DNA of 64,000 nucleotides from RGIG3701 sp031553595. GTDB lineage: Bacteria; Planctomycetota; Planctomycetia; Pirellulales; Thermoguttaceae. A program made the position numbers and the translations under genes. The stretch is taken from NCBI GenBank assembly GCA_031553595.1, contig JAVBLI010000028.1:26229-90228 (forward strand), in the 5' to 3' direction. The notes under the pieces were generated by a model. That model worked only from the letters and a program-made list of their open reading frames with translations. It was not told where the DNA came from and made no database searches. Within the stretch, counting starts at the first letter, position 1, and the number at the start of each line of letters is the position of its first letter. Below, piece by piece: positions 16,251 to 26,108 of this stretch.

Positions 16251-19200
16251 ATGAAATCCCGCCCGGCCGCGCTTCGGCTTTTTTGTTTTATGTTTTTTTG
16301 CACCGCGCTGATGTTCGTGTGTTCGCAGGCGGTCGGTCAGTCGCCGGAACTGGTGCGGCATTACACGTTTCAGGATGTCACGCCGGAAAGCCCGGTGGTG
16401 AAAAATCTCGCGGCAGTGGATGGCACGCCGGTGATGACGTACCACGCGGATACGCCGTTTACGGTGGTGGACGGGGACTCACCCGGGACGAAAGCCGTGC
16501 GGCTGGATGCGGGATATTTTGATGCGGACGCGTTTTCGGAAGGCCCAGCGAAGAAGGCGTTCACGGTGACGCAGCGCGTGCGGGTGATGGGGCCGGGGAC
16601 GCTCACCGGGAATGGCGGCGCGCTGGGCGGCACACTCTTCGGCATGGGAGACGGATACTGGTCCGGCATGCGGTACACGCTGGACGGGAATCACTGGCGG
16701 AGTGCTTTCGGGTTGGGGCGTCCTCAGCCTTCCAGTGCGATTCACGCGGAGGTGCGTCAGCCGTGGCCGCTGGGGGTGTGGATGCATCTGGCGGCGGCCT
16801 GGGACGGGGAGTTCATGACGGTGTACTGGAACGGGGTGCCGCAGGGCCGGCAGGCGTTTCGCGGGGATTTCACGCCGGCGAACTGGGGTTTTCGGGTGGG
16901 ATATAATAACGCGGGCGTGGGCTCCGTGAAGATGGATGTGCAGGAGGTGCGGGTGTATGACGGGGCGCTGCCGCCGGCGGAGGTTTTGCGTCAGGCGTGG
17001 CGGGTGAAGGACGCGTTAAGCCCGGAAATGACGGCGGTTTACGCGCAACTGACGGATGCCGTGACGGCGGAGAAATGGGCGGACGCGGCGGCGCTGACGG
17101 AAAAGCTCACGGGGATGGCGGAGGATGCGTCCCTGAAAGCGGCGTTCGCGCTGATGCAGGCGGAAGTGCTGGCGGCCGGGCTGCGGTCGGAGCGGGGGCT
17201 GGTGCTTTTCGCGAAAATTGCTGAAGATAAAAGTGGTGCGTATCCGGAAACGGCGCGGGATTACGCGCTGCGGCGGTGCGTGCCGAATGATGAAAAAACG
17301 CCGCTGGTGCTGGGAATGGTGGAACTGTATGCGCGGATACGGAACACACCGGAAATTGCGAAAACGCTGACGGAAACGCAGGAAAAAGCGGTGGAGAAGT
17401 GCATGGCGCTGGCGGTGTGGCGCAGTGGGAATTACCCGAATATCACAAAATTTGCGGGATATGCCATGTGCGTGCGCGATTTAATTGCAAAACGCCACGT
17501 GCGGGATTACCGCGCGGAGGAGCAGGCTGAAGTGGACGCGGAGCGTGCGCGGATGAATGCGGGCGAGTCGCCGTGGGCGCCGGTGGAAATGAAAAATCCG
17601 CTGGAGGAAAATTTTAAGCCCACGGTGGGGATTTATGTCGCGCCGGACGGAAAAGCGGAAAATCCCGGCACGAAAGACGCGCCGCTGGGAACGCTCATGC
17701 AGGCGCGGGACGCGGTGCGGAAGTTGCGTGCGGAGCATGACGGCCTGCTGAAAGGCGGTGTGGCGGTGATCGTGCGCGGCGGGGCGTACGAAATGCTGGA
17801 ACCGCTTTCGCTCACGGCGGAGGATTCCGGCACGGCGGACGCCCCGGTGGCGTACACGGCGGCGAAGGGCGAGAAGCCCGTGTTTTCCGGGAGTAAAACG
17901 CTCCACGGGTTTAAGCCGGTGACGGATGAGGCCGTTTTGAAGCGGCTGCCGGCGGAGTCGCGCGGGAAGGTGGTGCAGGTGGATGTGACGGCGTGCGGCG
18001 TGAATGTGGAAAAGCTGCCGCCGGTGAAGCCGCGGGGTTTCGGCGCGAACGGCCCCGGCGCGGCCCCGTGGGTGGATGTGTATGCGGACGGAAAGCCGCT
18101 GGAGTTGGCACGGTATCCGAATAAACCGCAAGGGATTATCGACGAAAAATCCGCGTTCATCCGCACCGGCGAGATTCTTTCGGAGCACAAAGACGGCTCG
18201 GAGGCCCGCACGCCTGGCGTGTTTCGCATGACGGACGCGCGGTTCAAGCGCTGGGGGCAGGCGGACGCCGTGTGGTTTTTCGGATACTGGAAACACCTCT
18301 GGGCGGCCACGTCCGTACAGGTGGAAAAAATGAACGCGGACACCGGGGAGGTGACGGTCATCACGGGCGAAAATCCTTACGGGTATGTGCCGGACGCCCC
18401 GTTTTACGCGTTTAACCTGCTGGAGGAAATTGATGTGCCGGGCGAGTGGTTTTTGGACCGCAAGACGGGGGTGCTTTATGTGTGGCCGCCGGAGGGCGCG
18501 GACGCGGAAAATTTAACCCTCCAGATGACGGTGATGGACAGGCCGTTTATTGGCGCGAAAGACGTTTCGCACACCACATTCGTGGGGCTGACGTTCCAGA
18601 ACGGCTGCGCCACCGGGGCGGACATCCAGGGCGGCGAGCGTTTCTGGCTGGCGGGGTGCACGTTCCAGCGTTTCGGCGTGTGGGGCGTTTCCCTCAGCGG
18701 AACGCGGCACGGGGTGCTGGCGTGTGATATTTTTCAGCTCGGCGGCGGCGGCGTGCATCTCCGCGGCGGAGACGTCCGGACGCTGACGTATGGCGACTGT
18801 TTCGTGGAAAACTGCCACATCATGGGCCTGACGCGCGTGGATAACGTGTACGGCCCGGCCGTGGACGCGGACGGCTGCGGAAACCGCATCGCGCATAACC
18901 TCATGCACGACTCCCCCGCGCACGGCATGCGGATGGGCGGTTTCGACCAGACCGTGGAGTTTAATGAAATTCACTCCGTGGTGTATGAATCGGATGATCA
19001 GTCGGGAATCGACATGTTCGGGAACCCCACACTGCGCGGGAACGTGATCCGGTATAATTACTGGCATCACATCGGCAGCGGGCGGAGCGTGGCCGGGCAG
19101 GCGGGCATCCGGCTGGATGACATGATCAGTGGCGTGCTGATGTACGGGAACGTGTTTTACCGCGCCTCGGGCGGGCATTTCGGCGGCATCCAGATTCACG

Positions 19201-19679
19201 GCGGAAAGGATAATATTTCGGATAATAACCTGTTTCTGGACTGCAAGTACGCGTTCAGTTTTAATCCGTGGGGCGAAGACCGCTGGCAGGAAAGCCTGAC
19301 GGCGGGCGGTTTCGCGGATATCGTGAAGCACAGCGGCGCGGACATCACCACGGAGCTGTTCCTCAGTCGGTATCCGGACCTGGCGGAGATTACGGAGAAC
19401 GCGAATCGGAATTTCGTGCTGCGTAACACGGCCGTGGGGTGCGGGGCGTTCGCGCGGAACGAGTACGGGCAGAATGTGGTGCTGAATAACGTAATGCTGC
19501 CGTGGGAGGACATCCGGTTTAATGAACTCGGCAGGCCGGTGATTCCGTATGACTGGGATGTGTACCGCATGAACGGGATGCGTCCGCTGCCGGGTGAGAA
19601 AATGGGACTTTACGTGGATCCTGGGTTACGGCCGCGGGTGGAGAAGGCCCCGGTGACACGGCGGTATGTGGTGGAGTGA
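16251..19679 (+). CDS. Exported LamG and right-handed beta-helix protein (possible GH141-like)
   Basis: This is a 1142-residue secreted protein. A signal peptide (about 1-30) is followed by a LamG/concanavalin-like jelly-roll (about 30-245, ending KMDVQEVRVYDG) and a helical linker (about 250-450). A right-handed parallel beta-helix begins near residue 462 with VAPDGKAENPGT and ARDAVRKLRAEH and runs to the C-terminus. The opening of the helix domain, with its dispersed asparagines and YNYWHHIGSG, resembles glycoside hydrolase family 141 and related carbohydrate-active beta-helix proteins. A polysaccharide-cleaving or polysaccharide-binding role outside the cytoplasm is therefore inferred. Neighbours are a HEAT protein and the HzsA-like dihaem protein. 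No catalytic pair can be assigned by eye. Confidence 0.8.
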   Translation: MKSRPAALRLFCFMFFCTALMFVCSQAVGQSPELVRHYTFQDVTPESPVVKNLAAVDGTPVMTYHADTPFTVVDGDSPGTKAVRLDAGYFDADAFSEGPAKKAFTVTQRVRVMGPGTLTGNGGALGGTLFGMGDGYWSGMRYTLDGNHWRSAFGLGRPQPSSAIHAEVRQPWPLGVWMHLAAAWDGEFMTVYWNGVPQGRQAFRGDFTPANWGFRVGYNNAGVGSVKMDVQEVRVYDGALPPAEVLRQAWRVKDALSPEMTAVYAQLTDAVTAEKWADAAALTEKLTGMAEDASLKAAFALMQAEVLAAGLRSERGLVLFAKIAEDKSGAYPETARDYALRRCVPNDEKTPLVLGMVELYARIRNTPEIAKTLTETQEKAVEKCMALAVWRSGNYPNITKFAGYAMCVRDLIAKRHVRDYRAEEQAEVDAERARMNAGESPWAPVEMKNPLEENFKPTVGIYVAPDGKAENPGTKDAPLGTLMQARDAVRKLRAEHDGLLKGGVAVIVRGGAYEMLEPLSLTAEDSGTADAPVAYTAAKGEKPVFSGSKTLHGFKPVTDEAVLKRLPAESRGKVVQVDVTACGVNVEKLPPVKPRGFGANGPGAAPWVDVYADGKPLELARYPNKPQGIIDEKSAFIRTGEILSEHKDGSEARTPGVFRMTDARFKRWGQADAVWFFGYWKHLWAATSVQVEKMNADTGEVTVITGENPYGYVPDAPFYAFNLLEEIDVPGEWFLDRKTGVLYVWPPEGADAENLTLQMTVMDRPFIGAKDVSHTTFVGLTFQNGCATGADIQGGERFWLAGCTFQRFGVWGVSLSGTRHGVLACDIFQLGGGGVHLRGGDVRTLTYGDCFVENCHIMGLTRVDNVYGPAVDADGCGNRIAHNLMHDSPAHGMRMGGFDQTVEFNEIHSVVYESDDQSGIDMFGNPTLRGNVIRYNYWHHIGSGRSVAGQAGIRLDDMISGVLMYGNVFYRASGGHFGGIQIHGGKDNISDNNLFLDCKYAFSFNPWGEDRWQESLTAGGFADIVKHSGADITTELFLSRYPDLAEITENANRNFVLRNTAVGCGAFARNEYGQNVVLNNVMLPWEDIRFNELGRPVIPYDWDVYRMNGMRPLPGEKMGLYVDPGLRPRVEKAPVTRRYVVE

Positions 19680-19746
19680 TTTTTATTTCGTGGTGGCATT
19701 TCCCTTCCTTTTTATTCCTTCCCTCCTTTCTTTCTGGAGAATTTTT

Positions 19747-22700
19747 ATGAAAAGCCGTTTTTTTAGTGTGACGATCATATTATGTGGGATGTTTTTCGCC
19801 GGAGCCGTCATGGCGCAGACGCCGCTGCGGGTGGTGCCGTTTCGGATCGCGGTGGATTCTTCGCAGAAGGGGGAGGGGGTTTACCGTGCCTTGGACGGGA
19901 ATCCGGATACCATCTGGCACACGGAATATCACCCCGAGAACGCGAAGATGCCGCACTGGATTTTATGTGATTTCGGTGAGCCGGTGGAGGTGACGGGGGT
20001 GAAGTTTCTTGCCCGTCCCGGCGCGAAGAGCGGAACGGTGAAGGATTACGCCGTTTTTCTGGGGGATGACCTGGCGCCGATTCTCACGGCGGGGGAAAGC
20101 CTGCGGAATGCGGAAAAATCGCTGACGGCGGAGGATGCCCTGAATCTGGAGCAGAAGGAAAAGCCGTACGTGACGGGAACGCTGGGTGAGGTGCCGGACG
20201 GCTGGGTGCACCACGTGAATTTCCCGGCGAAGAAGATGCGGTATCTGAAATTCATGATTCTTTCGAACCACCAGTATAATGCGTTCGTGGCCATGGCGAA
20301 ATTTTCCGTGAAGCTGGCGGACTCTGAGGCGGCGGCATTTGCGCTGGATGGCTGGGATCCTCGCGAGGATGAGCCGTTCCCGAAAATGGACGCGTACGTG
20401 GGGCCCGTGCGGGTGACGGCGGTGACGTCCGAGACGTATGGCCAGGAGGCGTGGCGGGCGCTGGATGGAGATCCGGAAACGGTGTGGCGCACGCGGTGGA
20501 GTCACCGGCATGATGCGCACCGGGAGGGGCCGCATGAGTTTACGCTGGACCTGGGAGAGCGTGTGGCGCTGACGGGCTTTACGCTCACGCCGCCGCGCGG
20601 GGGTGGGAATGGTACGCCGGAAGAGTGGGAAATTTACGTGGGGAATGAGGATGGCCGGGCGGATCAATTCGCGCTGCGTGGAAAATTTGAGGCGGAAGAT
20701 TTCGGGCCCGACCAAAAACCGAAAACGGTGAGTTTCGAGAAGCTGATTTCCACACGGTACCTGCGGTTCCGGATTCCGAAAACGCGTTTTTCTCAGCCGT
20801 GGGCGTGCGTGGCGGAATTTCAGTTGCACGGCATCTCGCCGAATGTGAGATTCCTCGCGGCGGAGTATGACGCCCCGAAAAATGAAACGCTGCGGCAAGT
20901 GGCGAAAAACGGGCGCTGGGAGCCGTGCGACAACTGGCGGTGCCTGCTGGATTTAACGCTGCGGACGCTGGATTACGTGCGTGATGCGAAGCCCCAGCCG
21001 GGGATTTTTCAGGAGCTGGAAAATCGTGTCTGGCAGCTTGAGGCGAAACTCGGCGCGGCGGGAAATCCGGACGATTTTAAAGACGAAATCCGCGCGCTGC
21101 GGCGGGAAATCATTCTCAGCCATCCGGCGCTGGATTTCGAGAAAATGCTGGTCACGAAACGTCCGCCGCCGCGGTATGCCCACATGTGCGACCAGAATCT
21201 GGGGCGGCATAACGGTGTGGGAGCCGGGCTGGTACTGCTGGAAAACTGGAAATCACGCGAGCATGTCCGGACGCGCGAAATCCTGAAAGATAAACTCCCG
21301 CCCGGGACGGTGCTGAATCCGTGCCTGCACTGGGACGGAACGCGGGTGCTTTTCGGATTCTGCGATCAGACACCGGAAAATCAGGACTTGCGGTGCTTCC
21401 ATATCTGGGAGGCGGCGACGGACGGCAGTTGGGTGCGGCAAATTACGGGCACGCCGCGCGACCCCATGGCGGGGTGGGACGGCCGAAAGACGGCGCTGAT
21501 CGAGGATTTTGACCCGTGTTACCTGCCGGACGGCGGAATCGCGTTCATCAGCACGCGGAATCAGACGTTCGGCCGCTGCCACGGCGGGCGTTACACCCCG
21601 GCGTACCTGCTGTTCCGCTGTGACGCGGACGGCGGGAACATCCGCCAGCTTTCTTTTGGCGAGGCGAATGAATGGACGCCGAGTGTGCTGGCCAACGGAC
21701 GCCTGATTTACACGCGGTGGGATTATATAAACCGCCATGACACCGTGCTCCAGGGGCTGTGGCAGATGCAGCCGGACGGCACGGGAACGGCCCATTATTA
21801 CGGCACCAACTCGCGAACGCCGTGCATGAGCGTGGCGGCGATTCAGGTGCCCGGCTCGCGGAAAGTGGCGAGTATCGGCATGGCCCACCACGATTATTCG
21901 TTCGGCACGCTGGACATGCTGGACACCATGGAGGGCGAAGACGGTATGGCGCCGGTGACGCGCGTCACGCCGGAAATTTCGTATCCCGAGGCGGGAGACC
22001 CCGTCGGTGGCGGGCGCGACGGCGGGTATGCCACGCCGTTTCCGCTGAATGAAACGCTGTTTTTCGCGGCGAACTATGAATATAAGCGCAACGGTGGCAC
22101 CCGCGGATGGCGGCCTGATCCGCCGGAATCTTTCGTGATTTACCTTGTGGACACGCTGGGTGGACGCGAAAAGATTTATGAAGACCCGGAAATGTCGAGT
22201 TTTTCGCCCATGCCGCTGATCCGGCGGGAGACACCGCCGGTGCTGGTTTCACGGATTGACGGTACGCAGAACGTGAATGAAATGGAAAATCCCACGGGCA
22301 TTTTTTATGTGCAGGACGTGTTCCAGAGCCGCCAGCCACTGGAGCGTGGGGAGGGAAAATGGCTGCGGATTAACCGGATTTACGGTCAGCCGCGGCCGAG
22401 CCGTGATAAGTCGAGCGTCGTGGATAATGAAATCGTGAAGGGCACGCTGGGTGTGGTGCCGGTGGGGCCGGACGGGAAAGTCGCGTTCGAGGCGCCGGCC
22501 GGGGTGCCGCTGCAATTTCAGTTGCTCGACGAAAACGAAATGGCCATTTTCACCATGCGCTCCACGGTTTATCTCCAGCCGGGGGAAGTCGCGGGGTGTG
22601 TGGGGTGTCATGAGCAGCGCGAGACCACGCTGGCGGCGAAAGCGTATTCGCAGCCCACGGGCCTGCGCGACATCCGGAAAATTCAGCCCTCGCCCAGCCA

Positions 22701-23940
22701 GGATTATCCCGGCGGGTTTTCATTCACGCGCAGTGTGCAGCCGGTGCTCGACCGTCACTGCATTTCCTGTCACGGCCTGGACGGACGCAAGGACGGGAAC
22801 ATGGACCTGACCGGCGTCCGTGACGAGCAATTTTTTAACCGGGCGTATCAGCAGTTGACCGAGCCATGGGGCCTGGTGATAAGGGCTAATCGGAATGGGG
22901 AGACGGACGTCAGCGTGCCGAAAGATTATTTCGCGCATGCCGGGCGGCTGATGTCGTACCTGAATAATGAGCATGTGAAACACTGGCAGCCGGAGCCGGA
23001 AGCCATGAAGCGGCTGGCGAATTGGCAGGATCTGAACGCCCAGTTTTACGGCGATTATTCCGAGAACCGCCCCGAGCGCTGGGATTTTCAGACGCGGCAT
23101 GAGGAAGCGCTGCGGACAGCCATCCGCGAGGAAATCGGTGGCGGGGAGGGCGAAAAGCTCGCGCGGCAGCCGCTGGAAACGCTGGTAAATCTTGGTGACT
23201 GGCGGCAGAGCCGGGTGCTGATGGCGCCGCTGGCGGAAAGTGCCGGCGGATGGGGCCAGATCGGAAAATGGCACTCGCGGGAGGATGCCGGATTCCGGCG
23301 TGTGAGCGACTGTGTGCAGGCCGTGATGCCGCACGTGGGGGCGTTTGACGTGCACGGCATTTCCTCCCGGCATTATGATCATGACTGGATCCGCCAGCAG
23401 ATTGACGCCGTGCATCACCCGGAAGTTGATCGCGGCTGGGAAAAAATGCCGAACACGCAGCCGGAGAATCGCGCGGATGATTTGCGCGACCTGCGTGCGG
23501 AGGACGCGGACACGCCGTGGCGGATTTTGCGAGTCTCCAGCGAAGAAACCGTGCAGTATGACTTCCCCGCGAAGAACGCAATTGACGGAAATGAGGATAC
23601 GTTCTGGGTGACTGCCATCCGGAATACGCCCCAGAAAGAGACGCGGCACGAGCTGGCGGTGGATTTCGGCAAAACGCTGGAAATCGGCGGCGTGCGATAT
23701 TTGCCGTTACCGCATTTTGGGAATCTGAAGGACTGCGAAATTTTCGTGACGGACACGCCGGACGCGCCGGGAGAGCCGGTGCTGCGCGGGTTTTTTGATT
23801 CGGAGCATGACTGGCAGGCCGCTGTGTTCCCGGAAGTGAAACGTGGGCGGTATCTCATCCTGCGGATTCATTCCAGCAAGAATAACACGGAATTCGCAGC
23901 GATGCGCGAGCTGCGGCTGCTGGTGCCTAGAGAAAAATGA
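19747..23940 (+). CDS. HzsA-related dihaem c-type protein with discoidin domains
   Basis: This is a 1397-residue exported protein (signal MKSRFFSVTI... cut after VMAQ). Two F5/8 type C (discoidin) domains occupy about 30-190 and 210-380, each with the ALDGNPDT/ALDGDPET and W.T signature. The middle (about 490-930) resembles the hydrazine synthase alpha-subunit core with its propeller-like strands. Two c-type haem motifs follow, CVGCH (951-955) and CISCH (1005-1009), and a third discoidin domain ends the protein. The ATG at 19747 with TGGAG upstream is chosen over an in-frame start at 19666 that overlaps the previous gene. HzsA in anammox bacteria makes hydrazine; relatives such as this occur widely in non-anammox planctomycetes and probably do other oxidative chemistry, here plausibly on carbohydrate-bound substrates. 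Confidence 0.82.
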   Translation: MKSRFFSVTIILCGMFFAGAVMAQTPLRVVPFRIAVDSSQKGEGVYRALDGNPDTIWHTEYHPENAKMPHWILCDFGEPVEVTGVKFLARPGAKSGTVKDYAVFLGDDLAPILTAGESLRNAEKSLTAEDALNLEQKEKPYVTGTLGEVPDGWVHHVNFPAKKMRYLKFMILSNHQYNAFVAMAKFSVKLADSEAAAFALDGWDPREDEPFPKMDAYVGPVRVTAVTSETYGQEAWRALDGDPETVWRTRWSHRHDAHREGPHEFTLDLGERVALTGFTLTPPRGGGNGTPEEWEIYVGNEDGRADQFALRGKFEAEDFGPDQKPKTVSFEKLISTRYLRFRIPKTRFSQPWACVAEFQLHGISPNVRFLAAEYDAPKNETLRQVAKNGRWEPCDNWRCLLDLTLRTLDYVRDAKPQPGIFQELENRVWQLEAKLGAAGNPDDFKDEIRALRREIILSHPALDFEKMLVTKRPPPRYAHMCDQNLGRHNGVGAGLVLLENWKSREHVRTREILKDKLPPGTVLNPCLHWDGTRVLFGFCDQTPENQDLRCFHIWEAATDGSWVRQITGTPRDPMAGWDGRKTALIEDFDPCYLPDGGIAFISTRNQTFGRCHGGRYTPAYLLFRCDADGGNIRQLSFGEANEWTPSVLANGRLIYTRWDYINRHDTVLQGLWQMQPDGTGTAHYYGTNSRTPCMSVAAIQVPGSRKVASIGMAHHDYSFGTLDMLDTMEGEDGMAPVTRVTPEISYPEAGDPVGGGRDGGYATPFPLNETLFFAANYEYKRNGGTRGWRPDPPESFVIYLVDTLGGREKIYEDPEMSSFSPMPLIRRETPPVLVSRIDGTQNVNEMENPTGIFYVQDVFQSRQPLERGEGKWLRINRIYGQPRPSRDKSSVVDNEIVKGTLGVVPVGPDGKVAFEAPAGVPLQFQLLDENEMAIFTMRSTVYLQPGEVAGCVGCHEQRETTLAAKAYSQPTGLRDIRKIQPSPSQDYPGGFSFTRSVQPVLDRHCISCHGLDGRKDGNMDLTGVRDEQFFNRAYQQLTEPWGLVIRANRNGETDVSVPKDYFAHAGRLMSYLNNEHVKHWQPEPEAMKRLANWQDLNAQFYGDYSENRPERWDFQTRHEEALRTAIREEIGGGEGEKLARQPLETLVNLGDWRQSRVLMAPLAESAGGWGQIGKWHSREDAGFRRVSDCVQAVMPHVGAFDVHGISSRHYDHDWIRQQIDAVHHPEVDRGWEKMPNTQPENRADDLRDLRAEDADTPWRILRVSSEETVQYDFPAKNAIDGNEDTFWVTAIRNTPQKETRHELAVDFGKTLEIGGVRYLPLPHFGNLKDCEIFVTDTPDAPGEPVLRGFFDSEHDWQAAVFPEVKRGRYLILRIHSSKNNTEFAAMRELRLLVPREK

Positions 23941-23949
23941 GAAATGAAG

Positions 23950-24005
23950 AATAAGGAATGAGGAATGGATGCGGATAGAACGCCAACCATTCCTCATTCC
24001 TTATT
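23950..24005. terminator. 19-bp perfect inverted repeat between convergent genes
   Basis: AATAAGGAATGAGGAATGG (23950-23968) is perfectly complementary to 23987-24005, with an 18-nt loop. It is built from AGGAATG heptamers and lies between the stops of the HzsA-like gene and the first isomerase gene. It is likely a bidirectional terminator or transcript stabiliser. Confidence 0.65.
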
Positions 24006-24013
24006 TTAAATTT

Positions 24014-24874
24014 TCACTCCGTGACGATTTCCTTCGCCGTCCGGTGGAAAAACCGCATGCACTCGGCGACCTGCGCGACGTTCGTGTCCCAGTCGGATTC
24101 GTACTCGATGGAAAACACGGTCTGTGTTTTCGTGTCGGCCAGTTCGCGGAGGATTTCGGCGATTTTACACACGCCCCGGCCCAGCGGGATGTCGCGCTTC
24201 TGCGCGGTGAGATCTTTGATGTGGAAGCTGGAAATTTTGCCACGGAGTTTCTTGACGCACTCCAGCGAATCCAGACCGCTGCGGTACCAGTGGCCCGTGT
24301 CGCAGCAGGCACCGACGCGCGAGCCGCAGTCCTTGAGTTTTTCCAGGATGATGTCCGGGTCCCAGTAAATCGAGGGTTTCGGGTGATTGTGCAGCCCGAC
24401 GTTAATTTTATACTCCTCGGCCAGGCGGTTCACCTCGTCCAGCGAGTCGAAGCCCGGCTCGCTGTCCAGATTCGAAATGCCCAGGGACGCCGCGAATTCG
24501 AAATGCTCGCGGTTGGCGGGGCTGACGCCGACCGCGTGGGGCGTGCAGCCATACTCGGCGATCAGTTCCTTCATCCGGCGGAAACCTTCTTTGGAGATTT
24601 TCGGATTCACTTTTTCCTGAATATCTTTGCTGAGCATCAGGCCCAGGGAGTGGCCGAAGGTGGTGGCGCCGGCGGCGGCGCACTTCTGGATAGCCTCCTC
24701 GAATGTGAATTTATGGAAGGTGTAAAAGGTCGGGCCGATCCGCCAGTTCAGCATCCTCGCATAAACGGCGTCGGCCGGGGTGTCCGGTGTTTCTTCCTGC
24801 GAAAAAGCACGCCCACCCAGCGCCGCGGCGCCGAAAACGGCGGCGGTGCGAAAAATGTCGCGTCTGGTTTGCAT
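24014..24874 (-). CDS. Tat-exported sugar phosphate isomerase/epimerase-like protein (TIM barrel)
   Basis: This is a 286-residue protein of the xylose isomerase-like TIM-barrel family. A twin-arginine signal (MQTRRDIFRT then an Ala/Gly-rich stretch) directs it out of the cytoplasm. Metal-ligand features are seen: E and D residues in LDSEPGFDSL, the NVGLHNHPKPS strand (His ligand), CDTGHW and SSFHIKDL, and a terminal Glu in FSIEYESDWD. The ATG at 24874 has AAGGAG upstream; an in-frame start at 24913 adds 13 residues and is rejected. It is a tandem paralogue of the next gene (24951-25829), sharing long identical blocks. The pair likely acts on sugars in the periplasm with the adjacent exported block; the substrate is unknown. 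Confidence 0.86.
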   Translation of the reverse strand: MQTRRDIFRTAAVFGAAALGGRAFSQEETPDTPADAVYARMLNWRIGPTFYTFHKFTFEEAIQKCAAAGATTFGHSLGLMLSKDIQEKVNPKISKEGFRRMKELIAEYGCTPHAVGVSPANREHFEFAASLGISNLDSEPGFDSLDEVNRLAEEYKINVGLHNHPKPSIYWDPDIILEKLKDCGSRVGACCDTGHWYRSGLDSLECVKKLRGKISSFHIKDLTAQKRDIPLGRGVCKIAEILRELADTKTQTVFSIEYESDWDTNVAQVAECMRFFHRTAKEIVTE

Positions 24875-24950
24875 GATGGTCTCCTTGAAAAAAAGAATGA
24901 AAATGAGCCGCAAGTTATGCTGTGCTCCACATGCGGCTCATGAATCACTT

Positions 24951-25829
24951 TTACTCCGTCACGATTTCCTTCGCGACGGCGTTAAAGAATTGCACACCTT
25001 CGGTGATCTGGGGCACGTTGTTGTCCCAGTCGGACTCGTACTCGATCGAGAAATTACCCTGGAACCGGGCGTCGGCGAGTTCTTTCAGGATGTCGGCGAT
25101 TTTGCATTCGCCCTTGCCCAGAGGAACGTCGCGGTGACCGTTATCGAGATCTTTGATGTGGAAGCTGACGATTTTGCCGCGGAGCTTCTTGACGCACTCC
25201 AGCGGATCCAGGCCGCTGCGGAGCCAGTGGCCCGTGTCGCAGCAGGCGCCGATGCGCGAGCCGCAATTTTTCAGTTGCTCCAGCACCGTGTCCGGATTCC
25301 AGTAGATGGAATCTTTCGGGTGATTGTGCAACCCGACACTGATTTTGTACTCGTCGGCCAGATTGCTGATTTCCTCGAGTTGGTTGAAGCCCGGCTCACT
25401 GTTAATGCAGGTCATGCCCAGCTCGGCGGCGAAATCGAAATCGCCCCGCCCGGCACCGCAGACGCCCATGGCGTGGGGGACGACACCCGCTTCGGCGATC
25501 ATCGCCTTGACGAGTTTCATGTTTTCTTTGGAAATGCCCACGCCGATTCCGCCGTCCTTGTCTTTGAATAGCCGCTGGCCCTGGAAAATTTCGAAACTTC
25601 GCGCGCCGGTAGCTTTACACTTCTGGATGGATTCCTCGAAAGAAAAGCGGTTGAAGGAGAAGAATTGCGGGCCGATCCGCCAATTCAGCATGCGGGCGTA
25701 AATGGCATTTTGCCACGGGCCGCGGTCGCGCGGGCGGCGTTCTTCCTGGGTGAAAGCGGAAGCGGAACCAAAAACGGCAGCGCCGGCCAGCAGGGCCGTA
25801 CCGCGAAGCATGTCACGTCGGGTTGTCAT
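24951..25829 (-). CDS. Tat-exported sugar phosphate isomerase/epimerase-like protein (TIM barrel), paralogue
   Basis: This 292-residue protein is closely related to the downstream neighbour at 24014-24874. Both have a Tat motif (TTRRDMLRG here), the MLNWRIGP start of the mature domain, SVGLHNHPKDS, CCDTGHWLRSGLD and the closing SIEYESDWDN. The xylose isomerase-like TIM barrel normally binds a divalent metal through Glu/Asp/His and isomerises or epimerises a sugar. A sigma70-type promoter (25914-25942) and an AGGAG site lie upstream, so this gene leads a two-gene operon. Tandem duplication followed by divergence suggests related but distinct substrates. Confidence in the fold is high and in the reaction low. 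Confidence 0.87.
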   Translation of the reverse strand: MTTRRDMLRGTALLAGAAVFGSASAFTQEERRPRDRGPWQNAIYARMLNWRIGPQFFSFNRFSFEESIQKCKATGARSFEIFQGQRLFKDKDGGIGVGISKENMKLVKAMIAEAGVVPHAMGVCGAGRGDFDFAAELGMTCINSEPGFNQLEEISNLADEYKISVGLHNHPKDSIYWNPDTVLEQLKNCGSRIGACCDTGHWLRSGLDPLECVKKLRGKIVSFHIKDLDNGHRDVPLGKGECKIADILKELADARFQGNFSIEYESDWDNNVPQITEGVQFFNAVAKEIVTE

Positions 25830-25913
25830 GAGGGAATTCTCCTGAAAAAATGTGGGTAGGGTTAAATAATGGAGGGTGAATGCATTTTCGGCATCTCCGC
25901 ATCCGGATTCTTT

Positions 25914-25942
25914 AGTTTAGCACATTTACAGCCGCGGGGCAA
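25914..25942 (-). promoter_or_regulatory. sigma70-type promoter for the tandem isomerase genes
   Basis: On the minus strand TTGCCC (25942-25937), a 17-bp spacer and TAAACT (25919-25914) lie about 85 bp before the start codon at 25829. Confidence 0.6.
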
Positions 25943-26108
25943 GCCATGCGGGGCAGGGGGGATGGGAGGTTTTTTTGAAAAAAGTTGTTATTTAAAACCG
26001 GTCGAAAAATTAGGAAAAAAAGGATTTTCGTCTGGCGGGAAAAGGCGATTTGGCGTAAAATGAGGCGGATTTGATATTATATAGTGAAAAATAGAAATTT
26101 TCGTTCCG

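Noticed and set aside
19747..23940. Evidence for anammox metabolism
   Set aside because: Only a distant HzsA-like protein is present; no hzsB, hzsC or hydrazine dehydrogenase is seen, and discoidin domains point elsewhere.
23969..24943. Plus-strand open frame opposite the first Tat isomerase
   Set aside because: The minus strand encodes a complete TIM-barrel protein with Tat signal and ribosome-binding site.
26033..26080. Promoter of the AsmA-like gene
   Set aside because: TTGGCG and TATTAT are 19 bp apart, and alternative pairs are no better, so no site is claimed.
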